The notes beneath the pieces were generated by a model, which saw only the letters and a list, made by a program, of their open reading frames with translations, did not search any database and was not told the DNA's origin. From CAUJIW01 sp963205175 (GTDB lineage Bacteria; Pseudomonadota; Alphaproteobacteria; Sphingomonadales; Sphingomonadaceae), in the NCBI GenBank assembly GCA_041060555.1, contig JBEUDS010000004.1: a DNA stretch of 64,000 nucleotides. One strand, written 5' to 3'. Positions 54,821 through 62,626 of this stretch are shown here, one piece after another (within the stretch, counting starts at the first letter, position 1; each line of letters begins with the position of its first letter). The position numbers and the translations under genes were made by a program.

Positions 54821-54838
54821 AGCGACCAAGACAGCCCT

Positions 54839-55660
54839 TCAGGGCTTCACGAACTTCAGCGTCATGCGGTCGGATTCACCGATGGCGGCATAACGCGCCC
54901 GATCCTTGTCGCCTTCGGCGAAGCCGGGGGGCAGGGTCCAAACGCCCTTGGCGTAGTCCTTGGTATCCTTCGGGTTGGCGTTGATCTCCGACCGGGCGGC
55001 CAGCTTGAACCCGGCGGCCTCCGCCATGCGGATCACCGCCGATTCCTTGACATAGCCCTTGCTGCCCTTGGGGTCGTCGACGCCGCTCTCCGGCCAGCGA
55101 TGCTCGACCACGCCCAGCACGCCGCCGGGTTTCAGCGCGGCGAAGAACTGCTTGAAGGCGGCGTCGGCCTGGCCGCCGCCCATCCAGTTATGGACGTTGC
55201 GGAAGGTCAGCACCATGTCGGCGCTGCCCGGCGCCACGGTGAGAGTCTTGCCGGGGACGAAGGTCGCCACCTCGGCCTTGCCGTAGACATCGGGCTGACC
55301 GGCCAGCTTGGTCAGGAAGGCGCCCAGCGTGCGGCGTCCATAGGTGCCGGCGTTGGGGTCGGCGTGGGCCAGCACCAGCTTGCCCTGGTCCTTGAGCCGC
55401 GGGGCGAGAATCTCGGTGTACCAGCCGCCGCCCGGCGCGATCTCCACCACGGTCATGTCCGGCTTGAGGCCGAAGAAGGCCAGTGTTTCCTTGGGATGCC
55501 GGAAGGCGTCGCGCCCCTTGTTCTCGGGCGACCGATGGTTACTGGCCAGCACCGAGTCGATGGCGGGGGTGGTCACGGCGGCAGTGTCGGCCGCCAGCGC
55601 GGGAGCGGCAAAAAAAGTGGTGGCGACTGCCGCCGCCACCGTCAGTGTACGGGCTAACAT
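54839..55660 (-). CDS. Exported SAM-methyltransferase-like protein
   Basis: The 273-aa product has a clear signal peptide (MLARTLTVAAAVATTFFAAP, then ALAAD). A class I methyltransferase fold follows: MTVVEIAPGGGWYTEILAP (motif I), GSADMVLTFRNVHNW, and FAALKPGGVLGVVEHR. This exported family recurs in proteobacteria with no known function. SAM is normally cytoplasmic, so activity in the periplasm is unclear. Start ATG 55660. Confidence 0.85.
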   Translation of the reverse strand: MLARTLTVAAAVATTFFAAPALAADTAAVTTPAIDSVLASNHRSPENKGRDAFRHPKETLAFFGLKPDMTVVEIAPGGGWYTEILAPRLKDQGKLVLAHADPNAGTYGRRTLGAFLTKLAGQPDVYGKAEVATFVPGKTLTVAPGSADMVLTFRNVHNWMGGGQADAAFKQFFAALKPGGVLGVVEHRWPESGVDDPKGSKGYVKESAVIRMAEAAGFKLAARSEINANPKDTKDYAKGVWTLPPGFAEGDKDRARYAAIGESDRMTLKFVKP

Positions 55661-55724
55661 GGATGATTCCCCTCGGTTGATCCCTTGTGTAACAGGGTAG
55701 CCCAATGGCGACCGAGGGCAAGGG

Positions 55725-55940
55725 ATGGACTGGCAGTCGACCGCATGGGCAATGGCATTCGTCGCAGCGGTGACGATAGCCGCCAACATCGCCGGCCGGC
55801 GACCGCGGCGGCTGGGACGGGTGGCGCTGATTCCGGCCGATGTCGTGCAACTGGTCGGGCTGATCCTGTTCCTGGTGCTGGCCGGGCACCTGTTCAACGA
55901 GCTGACCGGTCGTACCGTGCCGGCCCCTACGCCGTTCTGA
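55725..55940 (+). CDS. Small two-helix membrane protein
   Basis: The 71-aa product has two hydrophobic segments: AWAMAFVAAVTIAANIAG and ADVVQLVGLILFLVLAGHLF, with a basic loop (RRPRRLGR) between them. I recognise no family. Its end overlaps the siroheme synthase stop by 14 bases on the other strand. Membrane-like composition and a plausible ribosome-binding site support a real gene, but it could be spurious. Confidence 0.55.
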   Translation: MDWQSTAWAMAFVAAVTIAANIAGRRPRRLGRVALIPADVVQLVGLILFLVLAGHLFNELTGRTVPAPTPF

Positions 55941-56748
55941 CCGTCAGCCGCAGCACCATGCCACCGGCCGCCAGTACCTCCGCCACCGTGATTTCCACCC
56001 CGGCTTCGGTCAGCCGCCGGCGCGCGGCGTCGCGCCGGGCGAGGTCGAGAATGGCCGCCGGCGCGTCCGCTTCATGCAGCAGCAGGTCGGCGCGCTGCAG
56101 CAGGCGCAGCTGGCGCAGGGTCACCCGGTCCGCCTGATCGCTGGCCAGTTCCAGCGTCTGGAGTTCGCCGGCGAAGGGCCGGTCGGCGCCGTCGAGCGCG
56201 CGCGCAATGGCGCTCTCGGGGTCCGGCTGGTCGCGCAGCGGGTCGAGCGCCCCGCCCGGCGCCAGCAGCCGGTCCCAGAAGGCGCGCCGCAGCACGGGCG
56301 TCGCCAGCCGCTCGGCGACCTTCGGTCGCCACTGGCTGATCGCCTCGGCGAGCGGACCCAGCGTCGCCGGCAGCCAGCTCTCCAGCCGCTCGCGCAGCGC
56401 CTTGGCCAGCGAGGCCGAGGCACCGCCGGTCGCGATCGCGATGGTCACGGTGCCGCGGTCGATCAGTGCCGGCACCTGGAAGTCGCACAACGCCGGCTGG
56501 TCGGTGACGTTGACCAGCAGGCCGGCCGCGCGCAGGTGCATGGCCCAAAGCTCGGCGAGCGCCACGTCCTCCAGCGCGACGAAGGCCAGCCGGGCGTCGG
56601 TGAGGGTGTCGAGCCGGTCACCGGCCAGGCGCTGGACATCGGCGCCGGCGGCTTCCAGCAGGCGTATCCGCGCCGCCGCCGGTTCGCCGTCGCCCACCAC
56701 CAGCACGGGCTTGCCGCGAACGTCGAAACTGAGGGGAAGAACACGCAT
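55927..56748 (-). CDS. Siroheme synthase N-terminal (Met8-like) with vestigial SUMT tail
   Basis: The 273-aa product opens with the Met8p/CysG-N Rossmann domain (PVLVVGDGEPAAARIRLLEA, then NVTDQPALCDFQVPALIDRG, IAIATGGASASLAKALRERLE), which oxidises precorrin-2 to sirohydrochlorin and inserts iron. The C-terminal 75 residues read DRVTLRQLRLLQRADLLLHE, resembling only the start of the SUMT methyltransferase domain of bifunctional CysG. The rest of SUMT is missing, so methylation must come from another gene. Start ATG 56748. Confidence 0.85.
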   Translation of the reverse strand: MRVLPLSFDVRGKPVLVVGDGEPAAARIRLLEAAGADVQRLAGDRLDTLTDARLAFVALEDVALAELWAMHLRAAGLLVNVTDQPALCDFQVPALIDRGTVTIAIATGGASASLAKALRERLESWLPATLGPLAEAISQWRPKVAERLATPVLRRAFWDRLLAPGGALDPLRDQPDPESAIARALDGADRPFAGELQTLELASDQADRVTLRQLRLLQRADLLLHEADAPAAILDLARRDAARRRLTEAGVEITVAEVLAAGGMVLRLTVRTA

Positions 56749-56942
56749 GGAGCGGCGCCGCGTTGCCGGAGGGAGCCCCAATGTAGCCGATTTTGCCGGG
56801 AAGCCATCCGCCAATTGGCGGCTTAACCATCTTCTCCGACGCCTCTCCTGCCGGGTTAGAGGAATTTAACTCTTGACATATAGGAAAAAAACAATCACAA
56901 GGGTGGCAATGCCGGCGTGCCGGCAGCGCTCTTTCTCATTGT

Positions 56943-56978
56943 CGGTTATCAGGGCCGGGCCGGTTATCAGGGCCGGGC
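56943..56978. repeat. Two perfect tandem copies of an 18-bp unit
   Basis: CGGTTATCAGGGCCGGGC occurs twice in a row, at 56943-56960 and 56961-56978. It lies just downstream of the HerA-like gene, in the 258-base gap before the siroheme synthase gene. That gap also has GCCGGC inverted copies near 56912-56925 and an A-run (56884-56890), possible parts of a terminator for the minus-strand ATPase gene. No gene is seen in the gap. Confidence 0.85.
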
Positions 56979-57006
56979 ACCGCCCGGCGGGCTTTGGGGG
57001 GGCGGC

Positions 57007-58689
57007 CTACTTGCTCTGGGTGCGCCAGCGCCGGATGGTGCGCTGGATCAGCTCGCCCTCGCCGCCACTGCTGGCCCACAGGTCGGAGAACACCGGGTCT
57101 TCCGAGGCAGGGCGCTTTTCCGGTTCAAGATCGTCGAGCCGGGCACGGATGGGGATCGCCACGCCTTCGCCGCAGATGATGCATTCGCGGTTGCGCAGGC
57201 TGGGGATGGCGTCGAGGAAGCCGCGCGCGCCTTCCGGCATGGCGTTGCGGACATAGGCCTGGTCGCGGTCGTTGTTCAGGCGCATGGAAATGATGGTGCC
57301 GCACTGGGAGAGCACCGATTCCGACAGGTCCGACGGCCGCTGCGACACCAGCCCGAGCGACACGCCGTACTTGCGGCCTTCCTTGGCGATGCGTTCCAGC
57401 ACCTTGCGGGCGGCCCCGAAGGTGTCGAGCCGCTCGGCCGGCACATAGCGATGGGCTTCCTCGCACACCAGCAGGATCGGCCGCTGCGGCTCGAAACGCG
57501 ACCAGATGGCGAAATCGAACACCAGGCGCGACAGCACCGCCACCACGACGTTGACGATGTCCGACGGCACGCCGGAGAGGTCGATGATCGAGATCGGCTT
57601 GCCGTTGCCCGGCATCCGGAAGATGCGGGAGAGGAAATCGGCGAAATTGTCCTGCACCAGCAGGCCGGAGAACATGAAGCTGTAGCGCGGGTCGCCCTTC
57701 AGCTCCTCCAGCTTCGCCTTCAGCCGCAGATAGGGGATCACCTTCTCCGGCTTGTCGAGCTTGCCCATGTTGGTCTGGATGGCGTTCAGCAGGTCTGACA
57801 GCAGATAGGGCAGCGGGCTGTCCACGGTCACCTTGCCGAGGTCGGCGGCGATGCGCGACTTGGAGCGTGCCTGCGCCAGGCACTTCTGCAGGATGTCGAT
57901 GTCGGCTTCCTTCTCCGGCGTGCGGGCGCCAACCAGCACCTCCACATGCTCGTCGAAGTTCATCAGCCAGTAGGGCAGTTCGAGGTTGTTGACGTCATAG
58001 ACCGCGCCGACCTGGGAGAACGCCTTGGCATATTCGCCATGCGGATCGAGCATCAGGATATGGCCGTTGGGCGCCTGCTCGATGATCCGGTGCAGCAGCA
58101 GTGCTGTGGTGGTGGATTTACCGGTACCGGTGGAGCCCAGCAGCGCGAAATGCTTGCCCAGCAGCGGATCGATGAACAGCGAGGCCCGCACGGTGTCGGT
58201 CGGGTAGACGGCACCGATCTCGATGTGCGGCCGGCCCTTGGCGGAGAAGATCTGCTCGACATCGGCCAGTGTCACCGGGCTCAGGGTGCTGCCGGGGATG
58301 GGGTAGCGGGTGATGCCGCGCTTGAACTCGCCGAGGCTGCCGGGCGTCGCGCCCGGTTTGCCTTCGCCGACGAAATCGAGGTCGGCGATGATCCGCGCGG
58401 AATCGGCGGCGTCGAGTCGCACCGCCCGCACCGTCGAGACCACCCACAGGCCGTCGACCATGGTTTTGACCTGCGAGCCGACCTGGCCGGCCATGCGGGT
58501 GGCGAGGTCGTCATGCCCCGCTACCGTGTCGATGGCGGCGCGCGCCAGCGTGCAGACGGCGCGGCCGCCGCTGACTTCGGTGATCTGGCCAAGCACGGCC
58601 GGCGCGGCATTGGTCATCGGGCCGAACTCTTCCGACAGGCGATGCAACCGCTCCGCGGCATCGAGATGGGCAAGATCGGTCGCGGTCAA
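57007..58689 (-). CDS. HerA-like (DUF87) ATPase
   Basis: The 560-aa product has a HAS-barrel-like N-terminal domain and a HerA/FtsK-type ATPase core: Walker A LLGSTGTGKSTT (GSTGTGKST at 185-193), LMLDPHGEY, Walker B ILLVCEEAHRYV, and RKVLERIAKEGRKYGVSL. HerA enzymes form hexameric DNA translocases that pair with the NurA nuclease in archaea or act in defence modules in bacteria. No NurA, SIR2 or other partner is adjacent, so this looks like the stand-alone version common in proteobacteria. Confidence 0.9.
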   Translation of the reverse strand: MTATDLAHLDAAERLHRLSEEFGPMTNAAPAVLGQITEVSGGRAVCTLARAAIDTVAGHDDLATRMAGQVGSQVKTMVDGLWVVSTVRAVRLDAADSARIIADLDFVGEGKPGATPGSLGEFKRGITRYPIPGSTLSPVTLADVEQIFSAKGRPHIEIGAVYPTDTVRASLFIDPLLGKHFALLGSTGTGKSTTTALLLHRIIEQAPNGHILMLDPHGEYAKAFSQVGAVYDVNNLELPYWLMNFDEHVEVLVGARTPEKEADIDILQKCLAQARSKSRIAADLGKVTVDSPLPYLLSDLLNAIQTNMGKLDKPEKVIPYLRLKAKLEELKGDPRYSFMFSGLLVQDNFADFLSRIFRMPGNGKPISIIDLSGVPSDIVNVVVAVLSRLVFDFAIWSRFEPQRPILLVCEEAHRYVPAERLDTFGAARKVLERIAKEGRKYGVSLGLVSQRPSDLSESVLSQCGTIISMRLNNDRDQAYVRNAMPEGARGFLDAIPSLRNRECIICGEGVAIPIRARLDDLEPEKRPASEDPVFSDLWASSGGEGELIQRTIRRWRTQSK

Positions 58690-58791
58690 GGTGCACCCCT
58701 CACAGTGATTTGCAATCCTTGAGCGGTATCACCCGGCCCTTAATGGTCGGTGAATTGTTACGACGCCGGCGCGCCGGACCGCCGTTATGTG

Positions 58792-59790
58792 TCAGGACAG
58801 GGGGTCGCTGCCGAGCAGGTCGTGCCGCGACAGCCAGTCGACGGTCTCCGCCAGGCAGGTGTCGAGATCGGGGGTGTCGTAGCCCAGTTCGGCCCGGGCC
58901 TTGGCGTCGTCGAAGTCCAGCTGCTGGCTGCCCAGCCACAGTGCGTCGCGGGTCAGGGCCGGCTCGCGGCCGCGAAACCGGGCGCGCCATTCATCGAGCG
59001 CGGTCGCCAGCCGCAGCCGCCAGCCGGGCATGGGCCCGCCAGGCACCGGTACGTCCAGCAGCGCCGCCAGTTTCTCCAGCATCTCCGCCTGGCTGGCGCG
59101 CGGTCCGCCCAGCAGGTAATTCTCGCCATTGCCGCCGCGTTCGGCGGCGGCGATCATGGCCCGGGCGACACTGGGGGCATGGGCGTAGCGCTGGATGCCC
59201 GGCAACACCGCCGGCAGCCGGTCGCTCAGCAGCTGCTGGCACAGGGTCAGCCATTGCCCGCGATCATACGGGCCGAGCAGCACGCCGGGGTTGACGATGA
59301 TGCCCTCGACGCCGCGATTGCACAGGGTGCGCAGCATGTTCTCGGCCGCGACCTTGGCGGCGACGCCGCCGACCCAGAAGTCGGTGGAATATTGCGGGCT
59401 GGTCTCGGTGGCGACACGGCCGCGCCCGGGCATGAAAACATGGGCGCACGAGGCGTGGACCAGGCAGGAGGCGCCCATGTTCTGGGCGATGTAGTGGATG
59501 TTGCGCATCGACTTGACGTTGAAGCGCCGCTGCACGCCATTGCGCGGACGCCAGAGCGCGCGGTCGGCGGCGCAGTGGAACACCACGTCGGCACTGGCGG
59601 GCATGACGTTCATGATGCTGCGCCGGTCGAGCAGGTTGGCCGGCGCCAGTTCCGCGCCCAGGCTCGCCAGCGCGCTGGTCTCGGCACTATGCCGGTGCAC
59701 CGCGATCACCCGCCAGCCCTGCGCTTTCAGCTCGCCCACCAGGTTATGGCCGAGAAAGCCGGTCGCGCCAAACACCAACGCTGTTGCCAT
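58792..59790 (-). CDS. NAD(P)-dependent epimerase/dehydratase-like protein
   Basis: The 332-aa extended SDR has the nucleotide motif VFGATGFLGHNLVGEL at the N-terminus, and VFHCAADRALW. The expected catalytic YxxxK is not seen; the aligned stretch FWVGGVAAKVAAEN has a lysine but no tyrosine four residues before it. It may be a non-catalytic or altered member. The neighbours give no operon context. Confidence 0.82.
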   Translation of the reverse strand: MATALVFGATGFLGHNLVGELKAQGWRVIAVHRHSAETSALASLGAELAPANLLDRRSIMNVMPASADVVFHCAADRALWRPRNGVQRRFNVKSMRNIHYIAQNMGASCLVHASCAHVFMPGRGRVATETSPQYSTDFWVGGVAAKVAAENMLRTLCNRGVEGIIVNPGVLLGPYDRGQWLTLCQQLLSDRLPAVLPGIQRYAHAPSVARAMIAAAERGGNGENYLLGGPRASQAEMLEKLAALLDVPVPGGPMPGWRLRLATALDEWRARFRGREPALTRDALWLGSQQLDFDDAKARAELGYDTPDLDTCLAETVDWLSRHDLLGSDPLS

Positions 59791-59948
59791 GATGCCCCCT
59801 GCGTCCTTCCGGAGCGCCCCCTCGGCCCGCGCTCCCGGTCCGCGCGCCGCGCGGCCGGTGACTCGGGCCCTTGCGCATTGATCGCCAAATCAGCACCTGC
59901 CCGCAACCGTTTTGCGTGCGGAATCATGCCTAACGGCACCTGGCGACA

Positions 59949-60704
59949 CTATTTGCGCATGATCGCGCCGGCGACCCAGCCTGCCGCCAGGGCGATCGCC
60001 ACCGCCAGCAGGCCGTAGGAGACGCTGTTTTCCTGGGCGAAGGTATAGACGGCCCGCTCGAAGCCGCTCTTGCCAACGGTCAGCGGCACCGAGGTCTGGG
60101 CGATCACCCGGCCTTTCTCGACCAGGAAGACATAGACGCGATACTCGCCCACCGGCACGTCACCGGGCAGCCGGGCGCGGGCGCGGAACAGCACGCCCTC
60201 CACCACCCGGACGCCGCCGATGGTCTCGGTGAAGAGGCCGCCGCGCCGGCGCAGGTCGATCAGGCCGGCCTGGAACGTGCGCAGCTCCTCGGCGCTGCGT
60301 TCGGTTTCGGCCGGCGAGAAATGCAGGTTGTCGATGCCGAACTCGTAGATGGCGGCCATCCTCGGATCGACGAGGTCGCCGATCGGCCGTGTCGTCGAGA
60401 CACTGTAGTAGCCGGGCACGGTCTGGAACCGCACCGAGCGGGTGTTGAGCCACACGCCGGCGACGCGCTCCTTCTGGCGCACCACCACCGGCTGGGCGGG
60501 GCTGCGCACGACCACCACCAGGTCGAGCTTCCGGTCGGGCCGCATGGTGGTACGGTCGATGGCGCCGAACATCAGCAGATCGGCGCCGGCGAAGGTGTAC
60601 TCGATGTCGATGCGGCTCTGCGACAGATCGGTGATCAGCCGCGGCCCCGCCGCCGCGCCGCCCAGCATGACCAGCAGCAACAGGCCGGCGAACGCGCGAA
60701 TCAC
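59949..60704 (-). CDS. TIGR02186-type membrane protein
   Basis: The 251-aa product has a signal peptide (MIRAFAGLLLLVMLGGAAAG), a periplasmic beta-rich domain starting LITDLSQSRIDIEYTFAGAD, and one C-terminal membrane helix (SVSYGLLAVAIALAAGWVAG). This is the TIGR02186 family, restricted largely to alphaproteobacteria and typically coded next to a TauE/SafE permease, as here with a 4-base overlap. The two probably form an export unit; the cargo is unknown. Confidence 0.85.
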   Translation of the reverse strand: MIRAFAGLLLLVMLGGAAAGPRLITDLSQSRIDIEYTFAGADLLMFGAIDRTTMRPDRKLDLVVVVRSPAQPVVVRQKERVAGVWLNTRSVRFQTVPGYYSVSTTRPIGDLVDPRMAAIYEFGIDNLHFSPAETERSAEELRTFQAGLIDLRRRGGLFTETIGGVRVVEGVLFRARARLPGDVPVGEYRVYVFLVEKGRVIAQTSVPLTVGKSGFERAVYTFAQENSVSYGLLAVAIALAAGWVAGAIMRK

Positions 60705-61624
60705 AGCGCGGTCTCCAGCACCACGGAAAAAATCTCGCTGGGGCGGATCATCAGCTCCACCGCCAGTCGCGCCGACACCAGAAACACGATGAGGCCCAGC
60801 GCCGCCCGCAGGTGCTCGCCACCCAGCCGCTGCGCCACGCGGGCGCCGAACTGCGCGCCAACCACGCCGCCCACCAAGAGCAGGATGGCGAGGATGATGT
60901 CGACGCTCCGGGTATTGACCGCGTGCAGCACCGTCACCGCCGCGGTGACGAAGATGATCTGGAACAGCGAGGTGCCCACCACCACCGCCGTCGACATGCC
61001 GAGCAGGTAGATCATCGCCGGCACCAGCAGGAAGCCGCCGCCGACTCCCATGATCGCGGTCATCATGCCCACCGCCGCCCCCAGTGCCAGCGGCGCCAGC
61101 GGGCTGATGTAGAGCCCCGAGCGCGGAAAGCGCATCCGGAACGGCAGCCGGTGCAGCAACCCGTGATGATGTCGCCGTGATGGCGGACGGGCGACGCCGC
61201 TGCGCGCGCGCAGGATGGCGCGGGTCGACTCCACCAGCATCAGTCCGCCGACGACACCGAGGAACAGCACGTAGGACACCGAAATGATGAAATCGATCTG
61301 GCCGACCGCCTTCAGCGCCTTGAACACGAACGAGCCCAGGGTCGAGCCGATGACGCCGCCGACGATGAGCACCACCCCCATTTTCGGATCGACGCCGCCG
61401 CGTCGCCAGTGGGCGCGCACCCCCGACAGCGAGGCGCCGGTGATCTGGGTGGCGGCCGATGCCACCGCCACCGAAGGCGGGATGCCGTAGAAGATCAGCA
61501 GCGGCGTGGTCAGGAAACCACCGCCGACACCGAACATGCCGGACAGAAAGCCGACCAGACCGCCCAGGCCAGCGATGACCAGCGCGTTCACCGACATTTC
61601 GGCGATGGGCAGGTAAAGGTCCAT
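60701..61624 (-). CDS. TauE/SafE-family (TSUP) permease
   Basis: The 307-aa product has about eight membrane helices and the two TSUP half-repeats, each with a glycine motif: GFLSGMFGVGGGFLTTPLLI and MMTAIMGVGGGFLLVPAMIY. Family members export sulfite or other sulfur-containing or organic anions. Start ATG 61624 (MDLYLPIAEM) is chosen over a long upstream extension. Its neighbour is the TIGR02186 protein. Confidence 0.92.
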   Translation of the reverse strand: MDLYLPIAEMSVNALVIAGLGGLVGFLSGMFGVGGGFLTTPLLIFYGIPPSVAVASAATQITGASLSGVRAHWRRGGVDPKMGVVLIVGGVIGSTLGSFVFKALKAVGQIDFIISVSYVLFLGVVGGLMLVESTRAILRARSGVARPPSRRHHHGLLHRLPFRMRFPRSGLYISPLAPLALGAAVGMMTAIMGVGGGFLLVPAMIYLLGMSTAVVVGTSLFQIIFVTAAVTVLHAVNTRSVDIILAILLLVGGVVGAQFGARVAQRLGGEHLRAALGLIVFLVSARLAVELMIRPSEIFSVVLETAL

Positions 61625-61790
61625 GGGAAGGCCGTGATGACTGAGCGCGGGCGTATCTTTAACCGGCAAATCATGGCGGTCGAGGGGCAGTGTCGAAATA
61701 ATTGTGGCCGCCCCGCGGCCTGCGGTGCCGCTAGTGGTTGACGCTCCCATGCAGATATGAAACGCAGCCGGCGGGGGCTGCGCTTTATGC

Positions 61791-61824
61791 GTATCAATGC
61801 TCCGCAAAATATGTTAAGTGATAC
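61791..61824 (+). promoter_or_regulatory. Inverted repeat upstream of the MerR-type gene
   Basis: GTATCA (61791-61796) and TGATAC (61819-61824) form an inverted repeat with 22 AT-rich bases between them, 20 bases before the MerR-type start codon. This could be an operator for autoregulation or shared control of the divergent permease gene, whose start is 167 bases away. The rest of the 219-base gap shows nothing clear. Confidence 0.35.
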
Positions 61825-61843
61825 TCAGAAAACGAGGCAGGCC

Positions 61844-62626
61844 ATGCGCATGCGGGAGCTTGAACAACGAACCGGTGTGGGGCGGGAGACCATCCGCTTC
61901 TATATCCGCGAGGGCTTGCTGCCCGAGCCGGAGCGCGCCAGCCGCAACTCGGCGCGCTACTCGGAGGATCATGTGGTGCGCGTGAAGGCGATCAAGCGCC
62001 TGCAGGAAGAACGTTTCCTGCCGCTGTCGGTCATCAAGGCGCTGCTGAACGCCAACGAGACCGGCGGCGTCGATTACACCGCCTTCCCGAATCTCGACAC
62101 ACTGCTGCTGACCCGGCTCGACGCGCAGGCCGCCGACAGCCGGCGCACCCTCGCCGAGTTGAGCGAGCAGACGGGCCAGAGCGAGCACGAGATCCGCGAA
62201 ATGGACCGCATCGGCCTCATCAGCATCGCCCCTGACGGCACGGTCGATGGCCGCGACGCCGCCATCGCCGCCCGCTGGAGCGAGCTGCGGTCGGTCGGCT
62301 TCACCCGCGAGCGCGGCTTCATGCCCGACGAAAGCCGCCTCTATGTCGAGTTCGTCGAATGGCTGGCGGCGGAGGAAGTGCGGGTATTCTTCGGACACAT
62401 GGTGGGCCAGGCGCTGGAAGAGGAGGCGGCGACCGCCGCCGAGCGCGGCATTGGCATCATCAACGACGTGTTGGGCATGATGCGGACGCGGGCCTTGCTG
62501 CGTCGCCTCCATGCCGTCCAGCACACAGACCAGGACCGGGCCACGAGGAAAGGCCCGGCACAATCGCATGGGGATGGAGAGGAGACCATAAATGAGTCTG
62601 ACGGACCGATATTCCTTAAAACCTGA
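61844..62626 (+). CDS. MerR-family regulator with two HTH units
   Basis: The 260-aa product begins with a MerR winged HTH: MRELEQRTGVGRETIRFYIR, then EGLLPEPERASRNSARYSED (residues 3-42). A second similar unit is seen at about 103-155: LAELSEQTGQSEHEIREMDR, IGLISIAPDGTVDGRDAAIA. The spacing of helix, turn and GL(L/I) wing start matches the first copy. Two DNA-reading heads in one chain is unusual. Its stop lies 35 bases inside the next gene, so it probably controls or is coupled to the diiron protein. ATG 61850 is an alternative start. Confidence 0.85.
   Translation: MRMRELEQRTGVGRETIRFYIREGLLPEPERASRNSARYSEDHVVRVKAIKRLQEERFLPLSVIKALLNANETGGVDYTAFPNLDTLLLTRLDAQAADSRRTLAELSEQTGQSEHEIREMDRIGLISIAPDGTVDGRDAAIAARWSELRSVGFTRERGFMPDESRLYVEFVEWLAAEEVRVFFGHMVGQALEEEAATAAERGIGIINDVLGMMRTRALLRRLHAVQHTDQDRATRKGPAQSHGDGEETINESDGPIFLKT

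Noticed and set aside
56872..56905. A TTGACA element at 56872 as a strong plus-strand promoter
   Set aside because: No -10 box at the right spacing and no plus-strand gene downstream; HerA is convergent.
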